Shown in pieces: positions 1-10,300 of a stretch of DNA of 64,000 nucleotides (its first letter is position 1; each line of letters begins with the position of its first letter). Source of the stretch: an uncultured Bacteroidales bacterium. GTDB taxonomy: Bacteria > Bacteroidota > Bacteroidia > Bacteroidales > UBA932. The stretch spans positions 1 through 64,000 of the forward strand of contig ONLD01000004.1 of NCBI GenBank assembly GCA_900318565.1, written 5' to 3'. The position numbers were made by a program, and so were the translations under genes. Below the pieces are notes generated by a model. The model did no database searches. It had not been told where the DNA came from and worked only from the letters and a program-made list of their open reading frames with translations.

Positions 1-830
1 GCAATCCTATTATCTATAAGGACGACATCGTAATCGCGGTATCCCAGTCCGGCGAGACCGCCGACACCCTGGCAGCAATCGAACTCGCCCGCAAGGCCGG
101 AGCTTTCGCCTACGGCATCAACAACGTCATCGGTTCGAGCATAGCCCGCGCCACCGACAGCGGCACCTACATCCACGTGGGTCCTGAAATCGGCGTGGCT
201 TCCACCAAGGCCTTCACCGGCCAGGTCACAGTGATGACGATGATGGCGCTGGTCATAGCAAAGGCCAAGGGCACCATCACCGACGAATACTACCACGAAG
301 TGGCTTCTTCCCTGCTGAAGCTGCCCGAACTCATCGAGAAAGTGCTCAAGCTTGACGGCAAGATTTCCGAGATGGCGAAGATATTCACCTACGCCCGCAA
401 TTTCATCTACCTGGGCCGCGGCTACAACTACCCGACCGCCCTTGAAGGCGCGCTCAAGCTCAAGGAAATCAGCTACATCCACGCTGAAGGGTATCCAGCA
501 GCCGAGATGAAGCACGGAGCCATCGCGCTGATAGACGCCGAGATGCCCACCGTGGCCATCGTCACTCCGGACAGCACCTACGAGAAGACTCTGAGCAACG
601 TGGAAGAAGTCAAGGCCCGCGGCGGAAAGATCATTTCCGTGATGGCCGAGGGAGACGAAATGGTGCGGAAGATTTCCGACTACACCATCGAGGTGCCCAT
701 CACGACCGACTGCCTTATGCCTGTGGTCATCAGCGTGCCGCTTCAGCTGCTCGCATACCACATCGCAATCTACAAGGGCCGCAACGTCGACCAGCCGCGC
801 AACCTGGCCAAGTCGGTAACGGTTGAATAA
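1..830 (+). CDS. glmS: Glutamine-fructose-6-phosphate aminotransferase, C-terminal part
   Basis: GlmS makes glucosamine-6-phosphate from fructose-6-phosphate and glutamine, the first step toward UDP-GlcNAc. The frame is open from the window edge (first full codon at base 3), so about 275 C-terminal residues are visible and the glutaminase domain lies outside. The sugar-isomerase (SIS) signature SQSGETADT and the segment VGPEIGVASTKAFT are clear, followed by the second SIS domain with ALEGALKLKEISYIHAEGY. The protein ends DQPRNLAKSVTVE, the usual GlmS C-terminus with its conserved Lys. An inverted repeat follows three bases after the stop. Confidence 0.96.
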   Translation, partial: NPIIYKDDIVIAVSQSGETADTLAAIELARKAGAFAYGINNVIGSSIARATDSGTYIHVGPEIGVASTKAFTGQVTVMTMMALVIAKAKGTITDEYYHEVASSLLKLPELIEKVLKLDGKISEMAKIFTYARNFIYLGRGYNYPTALEGALKLKEISYIHAEGYPAAEMKHGAIALIDAEMPTVAIVTPDSTYEKTLSNVEEVKARGGKIISVMAEGDEMVRKISDYTIEVPITTDCLMPVVISVPLQLLAYHIAIYKGRNVDQPRNLAKSVTVE

Positions 831-832
831 TC

Positions 833-871
833 TTTTCGATTCCGCTAAAAATTGTTTGGCGGAATCGAAAA
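833..871 (+). terminator. Terminator hairpin after glmS
   Basis: TTTTCGATTCCGC (833-845) pairs perfectly with GCGGAATCGAAAA (859-871) around a 13-nt AT-rich loop. It lies directly after the glmS stop. It has A/T tails on both sides, and its right arm overlaps the -33 region of the following promoter. Confidence 0.7.
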
Positions 872-886
872 TAATTTCTACCTTTG
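855..886 (+). promoter_or_regulatory. Bacteroidota-type promoter for tRNA-Glu/rpsT
   Basis: TTTG (855-858), 20-bp spacer, TACCTTTG (879-886): matches the -33/-7 consensus of the Bacteroidota primary sigma factor. It points at tRNA-Glu. No second promoter is evident before rpsT, so the tRNA and S20 gene may be co-transcribed. Confidence 0.75.
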
Positions 887-923
887 CAGTCCCTATTCCG
901 TAATCTCGGATAGAAACTGAGTT

Positions 924-995
924 GGTGGGTTCGTATAACGGCTAGTACTCAGGATTTTCATTCCTGCAATAGGAGTTCGATTCTCCTACCCACTA
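924..995 (+). tRNA. tRNA-Glu (UUC)
   Basis: Cloverleaf of 72 nt. The acceptor GGTGGGT pairs with ACCCACT (first pair G-U). The anticodon stem CAGGA/TCCTG encloses loop TTTTCAT with anticodon TTC, and the T-arm is AGGAG-TTCGATT-CTCCT. Discriminator A at 995; CCA is not encoded. It lies 23 nt upstream of rpsT. Confidence 0.93.
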
Positions 996-1018
996 CTAAA
1001 TATTAAAAAAATAACATA

Positions 1019-1273
1019 ATGGCAAATACAGCTTCCGCAAAGAAGGCCGATCGCCAGAGCGAAAGGCACAGACTGCATAACAGGTATTATGCACGTACGA
1101 CAAGAAACGCTATCCGCGACATCCGCAACACCACCGACAAGGCCGAGGCCGAAAAGAACGCCCCCAAGGTGTACGCGATGATCGACAAGCTTGCTAAGAT
1201 CGGAGTCATCCACAAGAACAAGGCTTCCAATCTAAAGAGCGGCATCCAGGTCTACATCAACAGACTTTCATAA
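1019..1273 (+). CDS. rpsT: 30S ribosomal protein S20
   Basis: S20 is a small basic protein that binds 16S rRNA in the 30S body. The 84-residue product matches the family's length and pattern: a Lys/Arg-rich N-terminus (MANTASAKKADRQ), the RLHNRYYARTTRNAIRD helix, TDKAEAEK, and the conserved IHKNKASNLKSGI near the C-terminus. The start is ATG with an A-rich leader and no Shine-Dalgarno, as is normal in this phylum. It sits directly after tRNA-Glu and before a strong terminator. Confidence 0.97.
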   Translation: MANTASAKKADRQSERHRLHNRYYARTTRNAIRDIRNTTDKAEAEKNAPKVYAMIDKLAKIGVIHKNKASNLKSGIQVYINRLS

Positions 1274-1279
1274 TTTATG

Positions 1280-1306
1280 AGACGCGTTCCCGACGCGTCT
1301 TATTTT
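1280..1306 (+). terminator. Rho-independent terminator after rpsT
   Basis: AGACGCGT (1280-1287) pairs with ACGCGTCT (1293-1300) around a 5-nt loop, followed by TATTTTTC. Only five bases separate this T-tract from tRNA-Pro. Confidence 0.85.
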
Positions 1307-1311
1307 TCAGA

Positions 1312-1385
1312 CGGGATGTAGCGCAGTTGGCTAGCGTACCACGTTCGGGACGTGGGGGTCGTCCGTTCGAGTCGGATCATCCCGA
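1312..1385 (+). tRNA. tRNA-Pro (CGG)
   Basis: The acceptor CGGGATG pairs with CATCCCG. The anticodon stem CCACG/CGTGG encloses loop TTCGGGA with anticodon CGG. The T-loop is TTCGAGT, discriminator A. CCA is not encoded. The 3' strand of the acceptor is part of a longer inverted repeat with the downstream terminator. Confidence 0.92.
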
Positions 1386-1425
1386 CAAAAAGAGCACTCA
1401 GGTTGAGTGCTCTTTTTGTCGGGAT
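1379..1425 (+). terminator. Long terminator hairpin overlapping the tRNA-Pro 3' end
   Basis: A 22-bp perfect stem (1379-1400 with 1404-1425, loop GGT). The inner 15 bp form a classic terminator (GAGCACTCA/TGAGTGCTC plus A/T tract). The outer 7 bp are the tRNA residues ATCCCGA themselves, so the hairpin can compete with the acceptor stem. tRNA-His at 27038 has the same arrangement. Confidence 0.8.
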
Positions 1426-1431
1426 ACCCGA

Positions 1432-1490
1432 CTGCTCCGCAGTCGCTTCCCATCCCCCTGCATACCCGACTACCATCCCCCTGCACCCCC
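1432..1490. repeat. Post-tRNA repeat block, copy 1
   Basis: Contains the small palindrome CTGCTCCGCAG (1432-1442), a partial CATCCCCCTGCA (1451-1462), and ATCCCCCTGCACCCCC within 1469-1490. Over 1469-1490 it matches 27164-27185 at 21 of 22 positions. The second copy also follows a tRNA plus hairpin and carries CTGCTTCGCAG. Confidence 0.65.
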
Positions 1491-1505
1491 CAAGGGAGTT
1501 ATTGA

Positions 1506-1537
1506 TTTGGATAGAGTAAAGATATTGCGTATATTAG
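1506..1537 (+). promoter_or_regulatory. Promoter of the WG-repeat gene
   Basis: TTTG (1506-1509), 20-bp spacer, TATATTAG (1530-1537). The predicted transcription start is at or next to the ATG at 1543, so the mRNA would be nearly leaderless. Confidence 0.55.
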
Positions 1538-1542
1538 CACCT

Positions 1543-3639
1543 ATGAAATATTGGAAACTATTCGCAGCTTTCGTGGCGCTCAGTCTTTGTGCCGCGGCAT
1601 CGGCCCAAGACCTCAAGCCGGTCAGGGACCGCGATTCTAAACTCTTCGGTTACCAGGACAAGAGCAAGAACTGGGTCATTCCCCCTGCTTTCCAGTCCGC
1701 CAAGCGCTTCAACGGCGGTTTCGCCATCGTCGAACAATCCGGACTCAAGGGCCTTATCGACCAGACCGGCGCGTGGGTGCTTAAACCGGAATACGACAAC
1801 ATAGGCAAGTTCGACAAGTCAGGCCTCTGCGAAGTCACCGTCAAGGCCGACAGGGTCAAACGGCGCGGCCTCGCCGACCAGAGCGGCCGCCTGGTCATAC
1901 CCGTAGAGTGCTACTCAATCAGCGTGGACCGCAGGGAAGACCTCATTCTGGCCGAGAAGGACGTGGAGGTGGAGCGCCTGGGCGTCAGGCCGATGTGGGG
2001 CGTATATGATATGCAGGGCGAAGAAATCTTCGCTCCCCAGTTCAGTTCCGCCCCCTCGTTCAGCGAAGGACGCGGGACCGCCACTTCCGCCTACAACTCC
2101 CTCAAGGGCATCATCAGCACCGACGGACAGACGCTGCTGCCCTTCAACAACCTCGCGATTTCGAGCCGCTACGGAGGCTACAGCGTTCTGACCTCAGACT
2201 TTGTGCGCGAGGTGTATGACTCCCGCCTCCTCAAGACAGAGGATTACGCCTACGCCGGCTACGTGCGTCCCTACGACCCTGCCGGCGACCCTGTGCGCGC
2301 CGCGGCCTGGAGAGTCGGCGCCGTCGGCCACAGGCTCAGCCGCAACAATCTCAAGGAGGTCAGGATGAACGACGGTTACCGCAACCGCAGCGCCAATTGC
2401 TCCGACCTGCGCCTGGACTGGGGATACGACCGCTTCGTGCGTCTCGAGCCCGCCGTGGATGAAGGCGCGCACCCCGGCTCTATGCTGGAGCCCAACTCCG
2501 GACTCTACTACACCGTCAAGGCTATACTGTACGAAAAGGACGGCACCCCCGTGGGCGAAGTATCCCGCTGGGGATGGTTCGAAGGCGAATGCGAGGAAGG
2601 CATAATCTACAATGCCGAAGGCGCCGGCCTATGGATGGCGATGCGCGACCTTAACTGCCCCGCAGTGCCCGCTTTTTCCACTTCCATAACCGGCTACCGC
2701 ACCATAGACCACGGCAGCGTGCTGTCCGGACTCGGCCTGAGTTCCTACGAACTGGACAAGATGTACAATCCCGAGACGGCAGGAGAAAGATACGTGGAAA
2801 TCATCACCGGAGAGAACCTGGGCATCACGGCTATGCAGGAGCGCCCGGCGCCCGACCTCAGGGCGATGCGCGCGCTGGACCAGGCTATGCGTCTTCCCAT
2901 CTTCCGCCGCCGGTTCTATATGGGACAGGTGGTCAACTGCAAGACCAGGCCAGTCGAAGGAGGCCTCGAGCTGGAGCTTTCCGACAGGCTGGTGTGCCGC
3001 GTGGCCGACAATTTCGAAGAGCCCAGCTTCTCGATGAAGGGCGAAGAAGAGATATTCTGGGGGCCCGGTAACGCCCGCACAGTGGGTCTGAGCCTCGAAT
3101 CGGTGCGCCCTGACCCCGCCTGCACGGCCGACGACCTCTACGACAGCGGCTGCTCATTCATAGTGGTGCTCAACCTCTATGAAGAGGACGGCACATTCCT
3201 CCGCACCCTCGGCACCGCTCCGGCCCTGGACTTCGCCACCGACGGGGCTCTCGTGTTTGAAGCCCTCGGAATCGCACTGCTCCCGGAGCCCTATGAGGCA
3301 CCGGCATCAGATAACAGGCGCAGCAGCCTGGGCCGCTGGAGCAGCGACGACTTCAGGGCACCGGCCGGCGAAAGGGCATTCCGGAAGCAGGTTATCAACG
3401 GAGCCCAGCGGCTGCCCGCCACCCTCTCAGCGCTCAAGGGCGCAGGAGAGACGCTTCGTTCCGTCCGCCCCGCGTACAACCGCGGAGGGTATGGAGGCAG
3501 GAACAGTTACGATGGCCGGGGAAACTACGACCAGCGCGGCTATGAGAGCCAGGGCGGCTACGACAACAGAAGCGACAGCCGCAGCGTCCACCAGAACGGA
3601 GGAAGCTACCAAAGGGGCAACAACGCCCGCCAGCGTTAG
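1543..3639 (+). CDS. Secreted WG-repeat protein with Gly/Arg/Tyr-rich tail
   Basis: 698 residues. The start is set at ATG 1543 because it gives a clean signal peptide (MKYWKLFAAFVALSLCAAASA, cleavage before QD); the frame is open further upstream through the tRNA but that is not credible. Residues about 30-220 carry WG-type repeats (LFGYQDKSKNWVIPP, KGLIDQTGAWVLKPEYDNI, GLADQSGRLVIPVE, KGIISTDGQTLLPF), a beta-propeller-like family of unknown role. The middle (about 220-640) is unrecognised. The last 60 residues are low complexity, with repeated RGGYGG/RGNYDQRGY-like units. The protein is probably periplasmic or surface exposed. It converges on miaB with a 2-bp gap. Confidence 0.75.
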   Translation: MKYWKLFAAFVALSLCAAASAQDLKPVRDRDSKLFGYQDKSKNWVIPPAFQSAKRFNGGFAIVEQSGLKGLIDQTGAWVLKPEYDNIGKFDKSGLCEVTVKADRVKRRGLADQSGRLVIPVECYSISVDRREDLILAEKDVEVERLGVRPMWGVYDMQGEEIFAPQFSSAPSFSEGRGTATSAYNSLKGIISTDGQTLLPFNNLAISSRYGGYSVLTSDFVREVYDSRLLKTEDYAYAGYVRPYDPAGDPVRAAAWRVGAVGHRLSRNNLKEVRMNDGYRNRSANCSDLRLDWGYDRFVRLEPAVDEGAHPGSMLEPNSGLYYTVKAILYEKDGTPVGEVSRWGWFEGECEEGIIYNAEGAGLWMAMRDLNCPAVPAFSTSITGYRTIDHGSVLSGLGLSSYELDKMYNPETAGERYVEIITGENLGITAMQERPAPDLRAMRALDQAMRLPIFRRRFYMGQVVNCKTRPVEGGLELELSDRLVCRVADNFEEPSFSMKGEEEIFWGPGNARTVGLSLESVRPDPACTADDLYDSGCSFIVVLNLYEEDGTFLRTLGTAPALDFATDGALVFEALGIALLPEPYEAPASDNRRSSLGRWSSDDFRAPAGERAFRKQVINGAQRLPATLSALKGAGETLRSVRPAYNRGGYGGRNSYDGRGNYDQRGYESQGGYDNRSDSRSVHQNGGSYQRGNNARQR

Positions 3640-3641
3640 AG

Positions 3642-4948
<1,307 letters not shown>

Positions 4949-4949
<1 letters not shown>

Positions 4950-6001
4950 TACTTCACACGGACTTTTCGACCGAGGCTGAGAATCGTAGTCGGTTTCAGG
5001 CCCGGATTGAGACTGCATATCTTCGATACTGAAGTGCCGTATTTCTTGGCAAGGCCGGAAAGCGTGTCTCCGGAGCGTATCGTATGGTACCTGGCCGCGG
5101 CGCGCTCCTTGGCTATCCGTTCTTCCTCTGCTTTGATCTGCTCTTCGCTCATATAAATCTCCTCTTCCTCATCAATCGACTGGGGCACGTACTTGTTGTA
5201 CGGAGACAGGTAGCTGCGCTTGAGCACGAAAACGTTCTTGCGCAGCACTCCTTGCTCGAAATCCACAATCCACTCAGGGTCGAATGCGTGGCCCCGGAGG
5301 CGGGTCTCGAAATGCAGGTGCGGACCGCTGCTGCGTCCTGTGGAGCCGCCGAGGCCGAGCAGGTCGCCGGCGTGGACCCACTGCCCTGCAATCACGTCTA
5401 TCCTGGAAAGGTGCCCGTAGAAGGTCTCGAGGCCGTTTTCGTGGCGCACGATGACAAGATTGCCATAGCCCTTGTGGCGCTCGGCAAGGCGGACACGTCC
5501 GTCGAAGGCGCAGTAAACGGGAGTGCCGGTGGGGTAAGGCACGTCACAGCCGGTATGGGGCCTGCGGTGGCGAATGCCGAACTTGGAGAATACCTTGCCC
5601 TGGTGCGGGCACACGAAACGGCTCACCGAATCCACCAGGCAGATGGTAGTGCGGTAAGAGATGCTGTCCAGAGGCGAATCCTTGTAGGGATTGACAAGAT
5701 GCTCGTTCCAGTCTTCCTTGAAGAGGTCGTCGTCAGCAAGGGCCGACACATTCTTTATCAGGTGCCAGGTATAGTCATCGTTCAGGACAATCTGGAGACG
5801 GTCGTCTCCCACGTCAAGCGTATCCACGGGAGAGCCCGTGCCCTTGGCGAACAAGGTGATGAACGAGCAGATGTCGGAAGGACGCACGAGGGTGTCGACC
5901 TGCCCGGCCTCGACTGCGGGAGGAAGGGTCAGGGAATCAGTCTGGGCGCGAAGCCCAGTGCACAAAAGGCTTAGGAAAATCAGTACTACGCTTTTTTTCA
6001 T
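4949..6001 (-). CDS. M23-family metallopeptidase with C-terminal LysM domain
   Basis: 350 residues. N-terminal signal peptide (MKKSVVLIFLSLLCTGLRAQ). The zinc peptidase domain at about residues 130-240 has HTGCD (HxxxD), YGHLS and the HLHFE motif, as in cell-wall endopeptidases cutting peptidoglycan stems or cross-links. A Glu/Lys-rich helical linker (about 280-305) leads to a LysM domain at the very C-terminus (YHTIRSGDTLSGLAKKYG), which should anchor it to the wall. LysM is at the N-terminus in many M23 enzymes; here it is last. It overlaps the phosphohexomutase upstream by ATGA and miaB downstream by one base. Confidence 0.88.
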
Positions 6002-7365
6002 CAGGCTCGCGTCCCTCCGAAACGCTTCTCGATTATCTCCTGCACCTGCGCTATTTTCTCGTTGAGCACTTCGTCGGTAGTGGCTTCACAGATAAAACGC
6101 AGATAAGGCTCGGTGTTGGACGGGCGGATATTGAACCACCAGTCGGGGTACTCGGCCCTGTAGCCGTCAAAGTCCATAAATACGTCAGGGCGGGCCTGGG
6201 CGCAGAAGAAATCGCGCACGGCGTCCATCGCGCCCTTCTTGTCCTCGACACGGAAATTGATTTCGCCGGAATTGCGGTAGCGGGTAAGCTTGTCGATTTC
6301 GCCGCTCAGGGTGCGGCCCTGCTTCTTGAGGGCGGACACGATGCGGAGCACAATGATGGAAGCGAGCATACCGCTGTCGGAATAGAAGAAATCCTTGAAA
6401 TAATAGTGGCCGGCAAGCTCTCCGCCCCAAAGTCCGTCGATTTCGCGGAGCTTGGGAGCGGCAAAGGCGCGTCCGACCCGCCAGGTGTGCATCTCGGCAC
6501 CATAATCGGCAAGGAACTCGCCCACTGCCTTGGAACTGCGGATTTCCTGAAGCACGCGCGGCGCTTTCTCTCCCCTCTCGTCGCAGAAGTAATAGGCCAT
6601 AAGCGCTATCACCAGGTCGGGAGCGACGAAACGGGCCTTCTCATCGACGAACATCACGCGGTCGGCATCGCCGTCGTAAATTACGCCAACGTCGGCGCCG
6701 GTCTTGCGCACAAGCTCCTTGAGGGGCTCCACGTTCTTGGGGATGAGCGGGTTGGGCTCGTGGTTGGGGAAACGGCCGTCAAGGGTGTCGAAAATATAAG
6801 AAGGCTGGCTTCCATATATGTCCTTGACATAGAGACTGGACATACCGTTGGAGCAGTCCATCGCTATCTTGAGGTTGCTGTAATCTCCCTTGTATTTCAT
6901 CAGGAAGTCTATGTAGTCCTGATGGATATCTTTCTCGCGCACTTTACCCTTCACGGCGGCGGGAGGCGTGGGTTTCCCTTCCTCTATCCACTGCTTGATC
7001 TGTCCAAGGCCGGTATCAAGCCCGACGGGGAGGGCGTTCTCGCGGGATACCTTCATACCGTTGTATTCTGCGGGGTTGTGCGAGGCGGTAATCTGCACGG
7101 AGGCCTTGAAGCCGTAATTGGCCGTGCCGAAATAGACCATTGGCGTACTGCTCAGGCCCACGTCGCAGACGTCGGCACCGGCATCAGTGATGCCTTTGAG
7201 GAGGTAGTCGTGTATCTCCTGAGAGGATGTACGGCAGTCCCGGCCCACGAGTATTTCTTTTGCGCCGAGCAGTCCGGGGAGGAAATAACCCACCTTGTAG
7301 GCTGTCTCCTTGTCGAAATCCACATTGTAGATTCCGCGTATATCATATGCGTGAAATGCTCCCAT
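6001..7365 (-). CDS. Phosphomannomutase/phosphoglucomutase
   Basis: 454 residues, the normal length for the alpha-D-phosphohexomutase family, which interconverts hexose-1- and 6-phosphates for nucleotide-sugar synthesis. The phosphoserine loop is TASHNPAEYNGMK, the metal loop DGDADRVMF, the sugar-binding loop GGELAGHYYF, and the C-terminal phosphate-binding loop RPSNTEPYLRF; all four active-site elements are intact. A -7 box (TATCTTTG, 7389 to 7382) lies upstream. The gene heads the operon with the M23 peptidase and miaB. Confidence 0.92.
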   Translation of the reverse strand: MGAFHAYDIRGIYNVDFDKETAYKVGYFLPGLLGAKEILVGRDCRTSSQEIHDYLLKGITDAGADVCDVGLSSTPMVYFGTANYGFKASVQITASHNPAEYNGMKVSRENALPVGLDTGLGQIKQWIEEGKPTPPAAVKGKVREKDIHQDYIDFLMKYKGDYSNLKIAMDCSNGMSSLYVKDIYGSQPSYIFDTLDGRFPNHEPNPLIPKNVEPLKELVRKTGADVGVIYDGDADRVMFVDEKARFVAPDLVIALMAYYFCDERGEKAPRVLQEIRSSKAVGEFLADYGAEMHTWRVGRAFAAPKLREIDGLWGGELAGHYYFKDFFYSDSGMLASIIVLRIVSALKKQGRTLSGEIDKLTRYRNSGEINFRVEDKKGAMDAVRDFFCAQARPDVFMDFDGYRAEYPDWWFNIRPSNTEPYLRFICEATTDEVLNEKIAQVQEIIEKRFGGTRA

Positions 7366-7381
7366 AACAGTTATATTTTGT

Positions 7382-7389
7382 CAAAGATA
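7382..7389 (-). promoter_or_regulatory. -7 element upstream of the phosphohexomutase
   Basis: TATCTTTG on the minus strand, 16 nt before the ATG, a consensus Bacteroidota -7 box. No TTTG at the usual distance is seen, so the call is partial. Confidence 0.45.
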
Positions 7390-7398
7390 ATAATTTTT

Positions 7399-10300
7399 CT
7401 ACAAACCCTTGGTTTTCTGCAGCAGCCAGGACGGGTAATTGGTGGTGATGCACCTCAGGTACTGGTATTCGTCCAGGAACTCCTTCACAGTAGCGTCGGT
7501 ATAGACGGCGCTGCTGTTGCCGGACTGCTTGTCGATGTGGAAAACGCTGAGCTGCAAGCCGGCATTCTTGAATTCAGAGATAGTCCGGTTGCCTGTGCCC
7601 TTGTCGTCCCCGCTGCCCAGGGAGAGGTGCTCGCGGGTGTTGAGGTTAGCCCAGTTGGTATAGCCGCGGCTCTTGAAGGTGGATGCGGAAATGCTGCCGT
7701 TCATCCAGCCGCAGGCGAGCCCCGCCGCTTTCATAGATGCAGCAATCTTGCTCATCACCTGGTCATAGCCGGTGCAGATGAACTCGACGAAATTCTGCGC
7801 ATTCTTCTCCTGGACGATTTCAATGGCCTTCAGGGCGGCCTTGGCAGGATAGTCGTAATTCATCGAAGGGCTGGTGATCATCTTGATGTCCACGACGAGC
7901 TTCGTCTTGCTGCCTTCGGACATCACCACGTCGATATATTCCTCGAGGGTAGGGATTTTCTCATAATTGGAGAGGCGCTTCGCCGCAATTATTTCAGCAG
8001 CGGTGGCCTCCCAGGGGTGCAGGCAGTTGACGCGGCACTCGCTGTCGGCGTGGGCCACTATGACCTTGTCGTCCTTGGTCCAGTAGATGTCGCACTCGGA
8101 GCCGTAGCAGCCAAGGCTCATCGCGTAGCGCAGGGCGGCCCGGGAATTGTCGGGATAGCCGCACTCGGTAGAGCCGCCTCTGTGGGCGACGACCTTGTTG
8201 CCTGGCTCCAACGGCTTGGGCAGGCCGCCGGTCTCGTCGGGAGTGTGCTTTTTCACCACGAGAGCAATCGTGCCGGAGGACTGCGGACAGGCCCAGGTAT
8301 CCTTGTCGGAGGCGGAGCCGTATGCGGTACCGTTCACAGTCAGGGCATCGCAGACTACTGCGCTGAAATCCAGCGTGCTGACCCCGGCTACCGCGCCCGC
8401 CACCGCGCCCTCAACGCTGCCGAAGTTGGAATTGCCCTGCAGGGAAGCGGCCATAGTCACGCTGCCGAACAGTCCTCCGGCACCGCAGTAGCCGCTGCGT
8501 CCGGAGAGCAGGCGCACGGTGCCGTAGTTGGTGCAGGAAGACACGCCGCAGGCGCTGGACGCCCCGGTATCCTGTCCGAAAATGCCGCCCGCGTAGGCGT
8601 AGGGCTCCGAAGCGTGCTTGTTCTCCAGGCTCACATTGCCCCTGTTGACGCAGTCGGCTATGGACATCGTGGTAAATGGCATACCGAGGATTCCGCCGGC
8701 GCCGCAGCGGTGGTAAGTGCTGTTGCCTATGGTATTCACGGTCACGCTCACGGCCCCTTCATTCGTGCATCCGGAGATTTCTCGGGCAGAGCCGTTGCCC
8801 TCCGAGAAGCCTGCGATGCCGCCCGCCCCCTGCCATCCGGTGATGGCCTGGGAAGAATTGTCGAGAGTCACGGCGCCGGCGTTGGTGCAATTGCGTATGG
8901 CGCTGTTGTTGAGGTCGCCCATCACGCCGCCGATTCTGTTGACCTGCAGGCGGTTGGAGGAGACGGGGCCGTCATTGCGGCAGTCCTCCACGAGGCATCC
9001 GCTGTAGGTATGGGCCACGACGCCGCCGATGGCGAGGAAGCCGCCCTCTGTTGTGTTGCCGTCAAAACTTATGCTGCCAGTGTTGGTACAACCGGAGACG
9101 GTATAGTATTCGGTGTAGCCGCTGACGCCCGCGAGGCGGAAATTCTTGCCGCCGCACGAGGCGCTGACAGGGCCGCTGTTGGAGCAGGAAGTGATGCTTC
9201 CGAAAGTACCGGAGACGCCTTTTGCATAGGCGATTATGCCGGCGGCGGCAGATTCGGCGGTGATGGCCTCCGAAGCGTCGTGACTGACGGCGCCCGCATT
9301 GGTGCAGCCGCTAATGGCAGAGCCGCGCCCGTCATAGCCCACCACGCCGCCGACCGACGACACTCCGGGGTTGGTAGTGCTGACGGCCCCGAAGTTGTGG
9401 CAGCCGGAGACGCTTGTCCGCACATCGAGGAAGCCTACGACGCCGCCCACGAGGCTGCTGCTCAGGGTCGCGTCGGTCGAACTGGCCTGCCCGGTCTTCG
9501 AGGCGGCATTACGCACCGTGCCTCTGTTGACAAGGCCCTCGCAGGGGGCGCTGCTGGCCCAGTTGCCCACCAAGCCGCCGATGCGTGTCTTGGACACGGA
9601 GCTTGCCGCGACCTCGACGGTGGCAAAATTCACCACGTCCGAGACTCTGGCGGTACCGGAGACCTTCGCAACTGCACCGGCGTAGTACCAGGTGTAGTTG
9701 TTGGACGGTGCGGAGTGGCTGATTATGCTGACGCCGTCGTAAGTCGAGCCGTCGCGACTGCCGATGACGACGTTTTTCACTACAGCGGAACCCGTGATTT
9801 CACGCAGGAATCCGACATAGGAACTGCCTGAGACCTTGAGCCCGCTGATGCGGTGGCCGCAGCCGTCGAATGTGCCGGCAAAGTTCTTGGGCGTCCAGGG
9901 CTCCCCTTCCATATCGATGTCGGCCCCGAGCTTGACTTCGTCCGAGGCGTCGGCGGGATCGCGCCGCTCGTTCCAGTCGAAGAGCTGCTGCTTCGTGAGG
10001 ATTACCCTCTCCCATTTTGCCACGCTCTCGATGCTGCCGGCGTCAAGCCCTTTGTTGCGCCGGAACACGACCTCGCGACTGGCGGTGCGGGTGGCGGAAA
10101 GGCCGTCGGAGCGCACCAGGGTGATGGAAAAGCCATTTGAAGGGGTGGTGCCGGGGAGCAGGGCCGCATAATAGCTGCCGGGGGCGAAGACGCCACCTTC
10201 GGGAAGCAGTTCGATGCGGTCCTCTCCTTCGGAGACGCTGCCCGTAGTCCCGTCCGGGGACACGACTGCAGTGCCCGCTATGCTGCTGCCGCAGATTATG

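Noticed and set aside
1327..1542. N-terminal extension of the WG-repeat protein into tRNA-Pro
   Set aside because: The open frame runs through the tRNA and its terminator; the ATG at 1543 gives a proper signal peptide and has a promoter.
7600..9700. Regularly repeated short motifs that at first glance suggest a CRISPR array or tandem DNA repeat
   Set aside because: They are degenerate at DNA level and correspond to GLUG-type protein repeats (GCTNxG) in a coding frame; there are no constant-length direct repeats or spacers and no cas genes.
6406..9831. A 1141-codon plus-strand open frame opposite the phosphohexomutase and GDPD lipoprotein genes
   Set aside because: It is antisense to two well-supported genes, has no recognisable domain, and long antisense frames arise from the GC-rich codon pattern.
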